Source: Pseudomonadota bacterium | GTDB taxonomy: Bacteria > Desulfobacterota > Syntrophia > Syntrophales > UBA5619 | NCBI GenBank assembly: GCA_018819165.1 | Contig: JAHJQP010000192.1 | Location: forward strand, 1 to 8,696 | Direction: 5' to 3' | DNA length: 8,696 nucleotides | In this document: piece by piece, positions 1 through 6,245 of the stretch | Numbering within the stretch: position 1 is the stretch's first letter | Layout of the letters: every line of letters begins with the position of its first letter | The notes under the pieces: model-generated | The model's database searches: none | Seen by the model: the letters and a program-made list of their open reading frames with translations, nothing else | What the model was told of the DNA's origin: nothing | Made by a program: the position numbers and the translations under genes

Positions 1-1770
1 GCGGTCGTGATCCTCGTGCCGCTCTTCATCTTCATGACTCTGGAGAACATCAACCGGCAGAAGGAGCAGACGACCCGCCTCCTCGTGGAGAAGGGGGCGG
101 CCCTGATCCGCTCCTTCGAGGCGGGCGCCCGGACGGCCATCTGGATGCACTGGGGGGGGTTCCAGCTCCAGAAGCTGCTCGTGGAGACGGGCCAGCAGCC
201 GGACATCGACTACCTGATCGTCACCGACACCCTGGGAACGATCCTGGCCGACAGCGATCCGGCCCGGATCGGCGAGATCTACGGGACTGATCTCGATCTG
301 GTGAAGATCGCCGGGTCGGAAAAGCTCGCCTGGCGCCAGGTTCCCAACAGCGAAGGCGCCGACACCTTCGAGCTCTACAGACAGTTCGCGCCGACGGCCG
401 AGCCTCTCCCGGGATTCCCCGATCCGATGATAGTGGGGCCGGGCGGGCCGGGGCAGGAGAAGGAGGAAGCCCCTCCCGGACTGGTCATTTTCGTCGGTCT
501 GGACATGGGGCCGATCGTGGCCGCCCACAAGGAGGACACCCTCCATACGATCTGGATGGCTGTCATATTCCTCCTCATCGGCTGCTCCGGGATCATTTCG
601 CTACTCCTGGCCCAGGGATACCGCGCCGCGCGGAGCTCGCTCTCCCGGATCAAGGCCTTCTCCGACAGCCTCGTGGAGAACATGCCCATCGGCCTCGTCG
701 CCGCGGACGCCGGGGGCTTGCTGATCGCCTTCAACCAGACGGCGGAGGCGATCCTCGGAAGGAAAGCCGGAGAGGTCCTCGGAAAACAGGCGGAGGATAT
801 CCTCCCGGGGAACTGCCGGGAGCTTTTCCAGGAACTCGCAGCGGAAAGGGGGATCATCGAGCGGGAGATCAACTGCACCGTGGCCCGGGAGCGGACGATC
901 CCGCTGGAGGTGATCGCGACGACGCTCCACGAGGATGACGGCCCCTTCCTCGGCTACGTTATTCTCTTTCGGGACATGACGGAGGTGAAGCGTCTCAAGC
1001 AGGAAGTGGCCCGAAGCCAGCGTCTCGCCTCACTTGGAAGTCTCGCCGCCGGCGTCGCCCACGAGATCCGGAATCCGCTCAGTTCGATCAAGGGGTTCGC
1101 CACCTACTTCCGGGAACGCTACCGGGACAACACCGACGACCGGGAAACGGCGGAAGTGATGATCCGCGAGGTGGATCGTCTGAACCGCGTCATCACCCAG
1201 CTCCTGGAATTCGCCCGGCCGATGACGATGAACAAGGCACAGACCTCCCTCCAGACGGTGATCCGTCATGCCCTGAAGACCATCGAAGGCCAGGCGCGGG
1301 AAAAGGGGATCGCGGTCGAGGCGGACCTGCCGCCGGAAATCGGAGCGGTCACGGCGGACTCCGACCGGATCGGCCAGGTCTTCCTGAATCTCTATCTGAA
1401 TGCCCTCGCGGCAATGGAGACAGGAGGAATCCTCCGCGTGTCCCTCGCACGGCAGGACGGGCAAACCGTCCGGATCGAGGTCTCTGATACCGGGACCGGC
1501 ATCCGGAAGGAGGACCTTCCCCGCATCTTCGATCCCTACTTCACGACGAAATCGTCGGGAACCGGCCTCGGCCTCGCCATCGTCTTCAGGATCGTCGAGG
1601 CCCACGGCGGCGAAGTCCTTGTGGCGAGCGAGCCGGGGCGGGGCACGACCGTGACCATTCTCCTGCCCGCAATGCAGGAAGAGACGCCCCTCCCCGCCCG
1701 TATCGGCGGGCAGGGGGTAGAGGGAAGCCCCCGCGGCGGTCCGGATCATCGGCTTGACACGAAAGGGTGA
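1..1770 (+). CDS. Sensor histidine kinase, HydH/ZraS-like (5' end cut by window edge)
   Basis: Membrane histidine kinase that should autophosphorylate on histidine and pass the phosphate to the regulator just downstream. The frame is open to base 1. Starting at the GTG at 7 would leave a first membrane helix of only about 12 residues, so the true start is probably upstream. Numbering from that GTG: partial TM1 at 1-12; extracytoplasmic sensor region about 13-178, where WMHWGGFQLQKLL and a DSDPARIGEIYG stretch resemble the single-Cache sensors of HydH/ZraS kinases; TM2 about 181-202; PAS domain about 215-325; H-box AHEIRNPLSS with His352; N-box around N461 and N465; G1 DTGTGI 494-499; F-box FDPYFTTK 508-515; G2 GTGLGLAI 518-525. 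All catalytic boxes look intact. Odd points are a Pro/Gly-rich stretch at 129-158 in the sensor and a non-conserved tail after about 555 overlapping a DNA hairpin. The signal is unknown; metal or envelope stress is only an analogy to ZraS. Confidence 0.95.
   Translation, partial: AVVILVPLFIFMTLENINRQKEQTTRLLVEKGAALIRSFEAGARTAIWMHWGGFQLQKLLVETGQQPDIDYLIVTDTLGTILADSDPARIGEIYGTDLDLVKIAGSEKLAWRQVPNSEGADTFELYRQFAPTAEPLPGFPDPMIVGPGGPGQEKEEAPPGLVIFVGLDMGPIVAAHKEDTLHTIWMAVIFLLIGCSGIISLLLAQGYRAARSSLSRIKAFSDSLVENMPIGLVAADAGGLLIAFNQTAEAILGRKAGEVLGKQAEDILPGNCRELFQELAAERGIIEREINCTVARERTIPLEVIATTLHEDDGPFLGYVILFRDMTEVKRLKQEVARSQRLASLGSLAAGVAHEIRNPLSSIKGFATYFRERYRDNTDDRETAEVMIREVDRLNRVITQLLEFARPMTMNKAQTSLQTVIRHALKTIEGQAREKGIAVEADLPPEIGAVTADSDRIGQVFLNLYLNALAAMETGGILRVSLARQDGQTVRIEVSDTGTGIRKEDLPRIFDPYFTTKSSGTGLGLAIVFRIVEAHGGEVLVASEPGRGTTVTILLPAMQEETPLPARIGGQGVEGSPRGGPDHRLDTKG
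1687..1716. repeat. GC-rich inverted repeat (hairpin) in the kinase 3' end
   Basis: The arms at 1687-1698 and 1705-1716 pair at 11 of 12 positions, with one C/C mismatch (1692 against 1711) and a 6-nt loop, CGTATC. No T-tract follows, so it is not an intrinsic terminator. It sits in codons of the kinase tail after the last conserved ATPase motif, about 60 nt before the regulator start. It could be a palindromic intergenic element into which the reading frame has extended, or an mRNA structure tuning kinase against regulator levels; both are inference. Confidence 0.6.
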
Positions 1771-1776
1771 GGGAGT

Positions 1777-3144
1777 ATGAAAGCGAAACAGTCGATCCTC
1801 GTGACGGATGACGACCTGTCCCACCGGACGATGCTCCGGACGCTGCTTTCGGGATGGGGATATGCGATCACGGAGGCCGACGACGGCGGGAGCGCCGTCG
1901 AGGCGACGCGGAGGCAGCCCTTCGACCTGATCCTCATGGACATCCGGATGATCAAGATCTCGGGCCTCGCAGCGCTGTCCGAGATCAAGGCCTTCAACCC
2001 GTCGATCCCCATCGTCATCATGACCGCCTACGCCTCCGTGGAAACGGCCGTCGAGGCGCTCAAGAAGGGGGCCTACGACTACCTCACCAAGCCGCTCGAT
2101 TTCGATGAACTCCGTCTCACGCTGGAGCGGGCAATGGACCACAGCCATCTCAAGGAGGAGAATCGCCGCCTGAAGGAGAGCCTCGGCGAGCGCTTCGACC
2201 GGCGGAACCTGATCGGCCGCTCCATCGCCATGAAGCGGCTCCTCGACACCGCGGCCCAGGTAGCTCCATCGGAAGCGACGGTCCTCATCACCGGCGAATC
2301 GGGAACGGGCAAGGAGATGATCGCGGGGCTCATCCACTATAACAGCCTCCGGAAGGACCGCCCCTTCATCAAGTTCAACTGTGCAGCGATCACCGAGACC
2401 CTTTTGGAATCGGAGCTTTTCGGCCACGAGAAGGGGGCCTTTACCGGGGCAAACCGGCGGAAGGAGGGGAAGTTCCGCCAGGCCGACGGGGGGAGTCTGT
2501 TCCTGGACGAAGTAAGCGAGATGTCGCTCGGAATGCAGGTGAAGATCCTGCGCGTCCTCCAAGAGCGGGAGTTGACCCGCGTGGGCGGCGAGGAGGTGCT
2601 CCAGGTCGACGTCCGCCTCATCGCCGCGACAAACCGGAACCTCCTGAAAGAGATCGAGGCGGGGCGATTCCGGGAGGATCTCTTCTACCGGCTCAACGTC
2701 GTCACCCTCCACGTCCCGCCGCTCAGAGAGAGGTTGGAGGACATCCCGCTTCTGGCACAGGAGTTCCTCACCCGGTTCGCCGAGAAAAACCATAAGGCGA
2801 TCCAGGGCTTCACCCCGCAGGCGATGGACCGGCTCCTCAGGCGCCCCTGGCCGGGAAATGTCCGGGAGCTGATGAACGCCGTCGAACGCGGGGTAGTCCT
2901 CTCCCCGGGAGAAGTCCTCGACGAGACGGAGCTCTCCCTTCTCCTGCCGGAACAAAACGGCGCGGCGCCGCCGGCTGCCCGGAACATCGCCGGCGCCGAG
3001 GCCACCTCCCTCGAAGCGGTGGAGCGGGAGACGATCCTCAGGACCCTGGAAGCCGCCGGCGGCAACAAGAGCGAGGCGGCCCGCCGCCTCGGCATCACCC
3101 GCCGGACCCTTCACCAGAAGCTTCGGAAGTACGAAATGATGTGA
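1777..3144 (+). CDS. Sigma-54-dependent response regulator, NtrC/ZraR family
   Basis: Cytoplasmic transcription activator and presumed partner of the kinase upstream. The ATG lies 6 nt after the kinase stop, with a purine-rich AGGGTGAGGGAG run before it, so the two are probably translationally coupled. The 455 residues are a normal length for the family. Domains: receiver 1-120 with acidic pocket D11-D13, phosphoacceptor D55, T83 and K105; AAA+ domain about 145-375 with Walker A GESGTGKE (173-180), sigma-54-contacting GAFTGA (220-225), Walker B LFLDE (241-245), arginine-finger region FREDLFYRLNV (298-308) and sensor II WPGNVREL (358-365); then a Fis-type helix-turn-helix at about 412-451 (GGNKSEAARRLGITRRTL). 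All ATPase and sigma-54 motifs are intact, so it should work as an enhancer-binding protein. One oddity is that the loop after D55 reads RMIKISG, lacking the proline usual there (RMPG-type). Its target promoters are not visible here. Confidence 0.96.
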   Translation: MKAKQSILVTDDDLSHRTMLRTLLSGWGYAITEADDGGSAVEATRRQPFDLILMDIRMIKISGLAALSEIKAFNPSIPIVIMTAYASVETAVEALKKGAYDYLTKPLDFDELRLTLERAMDHSHLKEENRRLKESLGERFDRRNLIGRSIAMKRLLDTAAQVAPSEATVLITGESGTGKEMIAGLIHYNSLRKDRPFIKFNCAAITETLLESELFGHEKGAFTGANRRKEGKFRQADGGSLFLDEVSEMSLGMQVKILRVLQERELTRVGGEEVLQVDVRLIAATNRNLLKEIEAGRFREDLFYRLNVVTLHVPPLRERLEDIPLLAQEFLTRFAEKNHKAIQGFTPQAMDRLLRRPWPGNVRELMNAVERGVVLSPGEVLDETELSLLLPEQNGAAPPAARNIAGAEATSLEAVERETILRTLEAAGGNKSEAARRLGITRRTLHQKLRKYEMM

Positions 3145-3166
3145 GGCCGCATATGGAAAATCCGCC

Positions 3167-3189
3167 ACGCGATATCCCCGTGATCGCGT
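3167..3189. promoter_or_regulatory. Perfect 7-bp dyad, possible operator or small hairpin
   Basis: ACGCGAT at 3167-3173 and ATCGCGT at 3183-3189 are exact reverse complements separated by 9 nt, giving a 23-bp dyad in the 95-nt gap between the regulator and the channel gene. The centre-to-centre spacing of 16 nt is reasonable for a dimeric helix-turn-helix protein, so an operator (perhaps for the adjacent Fis-type regulator) is possible. As RNA it would be a weak hairpin with no T-tract, so an intrinsic terminator is unlikely. I found no convincing -24/-12 or -35/-10 promoter in the gap. Confidence 0.4.
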
Positions 3190-3222
3190 CCCCGGATTTA
3201 GGCCCCTTCGCGAACTTGATTT

Positions 3223-3230
3223 AAAGGAGG
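3223..3230 (+). promoter_or_regulatory. Strong Shine-Dalgarno site for the channel gene
   Basis: AAAGGAGG lies 9 nt upstream of the ATG at 3240. It is the closest match to the anti-Shine-Dalgarno consensus in the window and fixes the channel start. It suggests the channel gene begins a new, efficiently translated unit, unlike the coupled genes after it. Confidence 0.85.
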
Positions 3231-3239
3231 AATGACAAA

Positions 3240-4298
3240 ATGGATAAGCTGCTGACGAGCGAATCGATTCAAAAATCCCTGGAGATCCTCATCCCCCTGG
3301 GGATATTTCTGATCATCCTGCTGGCGGGATATGTTCTGAGGACCTATCTCTTTTCACGCCTTTCCCGTTGGGCGGCGAAAACGGGATCCCGGATGGGAGA
3401 TACGATCATCTCCGCCGCCAGATCCCCCTTCCTCTTGCTGTGCCTCATGCTGGGGGTCTATGCGGCCATCGAGGTCTCGAAGCTGCCCAAAGGCCTGGTC
3501 GAAAGGGCGAATAAGGGGATGTCCATCCTCGCCATCATCGCGGTGGCTATGGTCGCGGCGAACATTCTGTGCGGATTCACCCGGATCCGCGCCGAGAAGA
3601 TAGAATCGGCCCTGCCGGTCACCAGCCTGACGGAGCATATCATCCGGATCGTCGTCTACGGGGTGGCGGCCCTGATCATCCTCAACAGCCTCGGGATCTC
3701 CATCGCCCCGATCCTTGCGACATTAGGCGTGGGCGGCCTTGCCGTCGCCCTGGCGCTCAAGGACACCCTTTCGAACTTTTTTGCGGGATTTCACATCATC
3801 GTGAACCGTCAAATCCGGGTGGGGGATTACCTGAAACTCGAATCCGGCGAAGAGGGCTATGTGAACGACATCAGCTGGCGGACGACGAAGATCCGGACGC
3901 TGGCCGGCAATTTCGTCCTGATCCCCAACGCGAAATTGACGGAAATGATCGTGATGAACTACACTTTGCAGGACAAGGACATGGCCGTCCTGGTCGGCCT
4001 GGGCGTCCATTACGACAGTGATCTCGCAAAGGTCGAACGGGTCACCTGCGAGACGGCGACGGAGGTGATGAGGGAGGTGCCGGGAGGCGTCCCCGATTTC
4101 ACCCCCTTCATCCGCTACAAGGCCTTCGGGACCTCCAGCATCGACTTTAACGCAATTCTGAGGGGAAAGGAGTTCGTGAATCAGTATCTCATCAAGCATG
4201 AGTTCATCAAGCGGATCCATGAGCGTTTTGCCAGGGAGGGCATCGTGATCCCCTACCCGATCAGGGCGTTGAATTTCGACCAGGAAAAGAGGGGGTGA
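3240..4298 (+). CDS. MscS-family small-conductance mechanosensitive channel
   Basis: Inner-membrane channel that should open under membrane tension and release solutes on hypo-osmotic shock. Hydrophobic segments lie at about 16-38, 62-79, 95-113 and 134-155, followed by the amphipathic pore helix. The pore and its flank carry the MscS hallmark: Gly/Ala-rich LGVGGLAVALALKDTLSNFF at 162-181, then FAGFHIIVNRQIRVGDYL. A beta domain follows, with GYVNDISWRTTKIRT (206-220) and VLIPNAKL (226-233). The C-terminal alpha/beta cap ends in the usual RFAREGIVIPYPIRAL. At 352 residues with four or five membrane spans it is slightly larger than E. coli MscS (about 286, from memory) and resembles the medium-size subfamily. 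The start is supported by the strong ribosome binding site. Its TGA ends 4 nt before etfB, so the two are likely cotranscribed. I see no cyclic-nucleotide domain or periplasmic extension; a modulated conductance is possible but not shown. Confidence 0.94.
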   Translation: MDKLLTSESIQKSLEILIPLGIFLIILLAGYVLRTYLFSRLSRWAAKTGSRMGDTIISAARSPFLLLCLMLGVYAAIEVSKLPKGLVERANKGMSILAIIAVAMVAANILCGFTRIRAEKIESALPVTSLTEHIIRIVVYGVAALIILNSLGISIAPILATLGVGGLAVALALKDTLSNFFAGFHIIVNRQIRVGDYLKLESGEEGYVNDISWRTTKIRTLAGNFVLIPNAKLTEMIVMNYTLQDKDMAVLVGLGVHYDSDLAKVERVTCETATEVMREVPGGVPDFTPFIRYKAFGTSSIDFNAILRGKEFVNQYLIKHEFIKRIHERFAREGIVIPYPIRALNFDQEKRG

Positions 4299-4302
4299 CA
4301 AG

Positions 4303-5076
4303 GTGAAAATCCTCGTCTGCATCAAGCAGGTGCCGGACGCCGAGGCGCCGATCCGGATCGGCGCCGACGGCCGTTCCTTCGCCGTTACGGGCGGCGCCTG
4401 GCGGATGAACCGTTTCGACGAGTTTGCCGTCGAGGAGGCCCTGCAGATCCGGGAGGCTTTCCCCGGCACAGTGGTGGAGGCACTCTCTGTGGGTCCGGCG
4501 CGGGCGGCCGCTGTTCTCCGGCGCGCCCTCTCGCTGGGCGCCGACGAGGCGATCCATATCCTCCGGGAAGGGGAGGAAGAACCGCTGCCCGGCGAGGTCG
4601 CCGCCCTGATCGCCGCATACGTCCGGGATAGGGGTTACGATCTGATCCTTGCCGGCGTCATGGCGGAGGACGACATGCAGGCCCAGACCGGCCCGATGCT
4701 GGCCGAACGCCTGGGACTCCCCTGCGCTACGGCGGTCGTGGCCGAGACGATTCCCCCGAACGGAATGACGATCCGCGTGGAGCGGGAGCTGGAGGGCGGC
4801 CTCCGGGAGGCCCTGGAGATGCCCCTCCCTGCGCTGCTCTCTCTCCAGTCGGGAATCAACCGGCCGCGTTATCCAGCCCTCTCCCATGTCCTGCGGGCGC
4901 GTACGCAGCCCATGATGACGGTGCGAGCCGGGGACCTGCCGGCTCCGCCCCGGCGCGAGCGCGTTGTCCTTCTCTTTTTACCGGCGCCGGCGGCAAAAAC
5001 ACTCTTTCTCACGGGGACACCGGCGGAGAAGGCGGAACGGCTGGCGGAGCTCTTCCGGGAGAAGGCGCTGCTGTAG
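4303..5076 (+). CDS. etfB: Electron transfer flavoprotein, beta subunit
   Basis: Beta subunit of the soluble heterodimeric flavoprotein that shuttles electrons between dehydrogenases (often acyl-CoA dehydrogenases) and a quinone or ferredoxin-linked acceptor; this subunit usually holds AMP or a second flavin. The GTG start gives the standard N-terminus MKILVCIKQVPDAEAPIRI. Family landmarks follow: WRMNRFDEFAVEEAL at 33-47; SLGADEAIHI at 77-86; nucleotide-loop region YDLILAGVMAEDDMQAQTGP at 112-131; and the signature region with ELEGG (162-166), LEMPLPALLSLQSG (171-184) and INRPRYPAL (185-193). At 257 residues it is full length. It begins 4 nt after the channel stop and 17 nt separate it from etfA. 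Whether this ETF is conventional or bifurcating cannot be decided by eye. No dehydrogenase or quinone oxidoreductase partner is in the window, so its donor and acceptor are unknown. Confidence 0.94.
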   Translation: MKILVCIKQVPDAEAPIRIGADGRSFAVTGGAWRMNRFDEFAVEEALQIREAFPGTVVEALSVGPARAAAVLRRALSLGADEAIHILREGEEEPLPGEVAALIAAYVRDRGYDLILAGVMAEDDMQAQTGPMLAERLGLPCATAVVAETIPPNGMTIRVERELEGGLREALEMPLPALLSLQSGINRPRYPALSHVLRARTQPMMTVRAGDLPAPPRRERVVLLFLPAPAAKTLFLTGTPAEKAERLAELFREKALL

Positions 5077-5093
5077 CACGGGAAAGTGTTAAA

Positions 5094-6245
5094 ATGAACG
5101 CAGAAATTGTGGTCATCGCGGAGGTTGCGGCAGAAGGACAGCCGGCACCGGTTTCCCTGGAGCTGATCGCCTTTGCGAAGTCTCTCCGGCGGAATGCGGC
5201 CGAACCGATCCGGGTTTTTCTCCCCGGAAGGGGAATCGGCGCCGCCGCAGCGGAGCTCGCCCGGCTGCCCGGCGTCGCCGTGACCGGCATCGAAGGGGAG
5301 AGCCTCGCCTCGTACAGCGCCGAGGCATGGAAAGAAGCCCTCGCCCCCCTTTTAGCGGCGCGGAAAACCCGTTTCATCTGCGTCTCCCACAACGCCAACG
5401 GCGCCGATTTCGCGCCCGGCCTTGCCGTCCGCCTCGGCGCCGCGTGCATCACGGCCGTCGAGGCCTTCCGGATTGAGGCGGAAGGTCCGATTTTCAGCCT
5501 TTCCATCCTCAAGGGAAAGCTGCAAATGGAGATCGTTCCGGAAGCGGAAACGGCTGTCGTGACGCTCCTCCCGGGGGCCTTCCGCCGTGGCGATGCGCCT
5601 TCATCTCCTATGGACAAAGCCCGGAAAGACGGGACAAACACTACACAAAACGAGACAGTCCTCCTCCCGGAGGAGTTCCGCCGCAAGGAGATTCCGCCAA
5701 CCGGGGTAACAACCCTGAAAGAGAAGAAATCCGAAGTGCAAGGCGACCGGGCCGGACCGCCCGCGGCGGAGATGATTTCCGTTCCGGACATTCCCCTGAA
5801 GACCCGGCCGCTCGGCCTGCTCCCCGCCCCGGACGAGGCCGCCGACCTGGCCGCAGCGGAGGTCATCGTCTCTGCCGGCCGGGGGATCGGAGGCGAGGAA
5901 AACATCGAACTTCTCCGCCGACTTGCCTTCCTCTTCTCCCGTGCGGCCATCGGCGCATCGCGGGCCGTCTGCGACGCCGGCTGGCTCCCCTGCCGGTATC
6001 AGATCGGCCAGACCGGAAAGACCGTCTCGCCCCGTCTCTACATCGCCTGCGGCATCTCCGGCGCCCTCCAGCACCTCGCCGGGATGCGCGGTTCTCAGTA
6101 CATCGTCGCCGTCAACCGTGACCCGCAGGCCGCCATCTTCCGGGTGGCCGACGTCGCCGTCGTGGAGGAACTCGTCTCCTTCCTCCCGCTCCTCATCGCT
6201 GCCTGCCGGAAGCATCGGGAAGGCGCCGCGGAGGCCGGACGATGA
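5094..6245 (+). CDS. etfA: Electron transfer flavoprotein, alpha subunit, with long interdomain linker
   Basis: FAD-binding alpha subunit that pairs with EtfB. Domain I (about 1-163) keeps the family pattern, including HNANGADFAPGLAVRLGAAC (99-118). Domain II (about 245-375) carries the FAD site: VSAGRGIGGEENIELL (259-274), IGASRAVCDAGWLP (286-299), QIGQTGKTVSPRLYIACGIS (303-322), GALQHLAG (323-330) and IVAVNRDPQAAIFRVADVAV (337-356). At 383 residues it is longer than the usual 310-330. The excess lies between LLPGAF (158-163) and VSAGRG (259): this span is about 100 residues, against about 50 in human ETFA recalled from memory. The linker is charged and polar with runs such as TNTTQNET and LKEKKSE, and looks disordered. 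Conserved domains on both sides remain in one frame, so it is a real insertion, not a frameshift. The ribosome binding site is weak (GGAAAG at 5081-5086), so translation probably relies on coupling to etfB. The stop overlaps the next gene by 4 nt. Confidence 0.94.
   Translation: MNAEIVVIAEVAAEGQPAPVSLELIAFAKSLRRNAAEPIRVFLPGRGIGAAAAELARLPGVAVTGIEGESLASYSAEAWKEALAPLLAARKTRFICVSHNANGADFAPGLAVRLGAACITAVEAFRIEAEGPIFSLSILKGKLQMEIVPEAETAVVTLLPGAFRRGDAPSSPMDKARKDGTNTTQNETVLLPEEFRRKEIPPTGVTTLKEKKSEVQGDRAGPPAAEMISVPDIPLKTRPLGLLPAPDEAADLAAAEVIVSAGRGIGGEENIELLRRLAFLFSRAAIGASRAVCDAGWLPCRYQIGQTGKTVSPRLYIACGISGALQHLAGMRGSQYIVAVNRDPQAAIFRVADVAVVEELVSFLPLLIAACRKHREGAAEAGR
5661..5675. repeat. Near-perfect short palindrome inside the etfA linker
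   Basis: CTCCTCC at 5661-5667 and GGAGGAG at 5669-5675 are exact reverse complements around a single C. The right arm resembles a Shine-Dalgarno sequence, but no start codon follows at a useful distance, so internal initiation is unlikely. It lies inside the codons for the unusual linker and may be chance in GC-rich, Pro/Glu-coding DNA. Confidence 0.35.

Noticed and set aside
2750..2775. TGGCACAGGAG-like sequence resembling a sigma-54 -24 element.
   Set aside because: It lies inside the AAA+ coding region and lacks GC at the -12 position after ten bases.
1030..3168. A 712-codon open frame on the minus strand, antisense to the kinase and regulator genes.
   Set aside because: Both plus-strand genes have every family motif. 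The antisense product is rich in Asp, Glu, Arg, Leu and Gly with no recognisable domain, as expected when GC-rich codon bias suppresses stops in the opposite frame.
3167..3200. Possible rho-independent terminator after the regulator gene.
   Set aside because: The 7-bp stem has a 9-nt loop and no T-run follows, so it is better treated as a dyad or operator candidate.
5661..5700. Possible internal translation start in etfA behind GGAGGAG.
   Set aside because: No ATG, GTG or TTG lies in frame at a normal distance, and the FAD domain is already in the main frame.
5009..5950. A 313-codon minus-strand frame opposite etfA.
   Set aside because: Low-complexity Ser/Arg/Ala-rich translation opposite a clear etfA; a codon-bias shadow.
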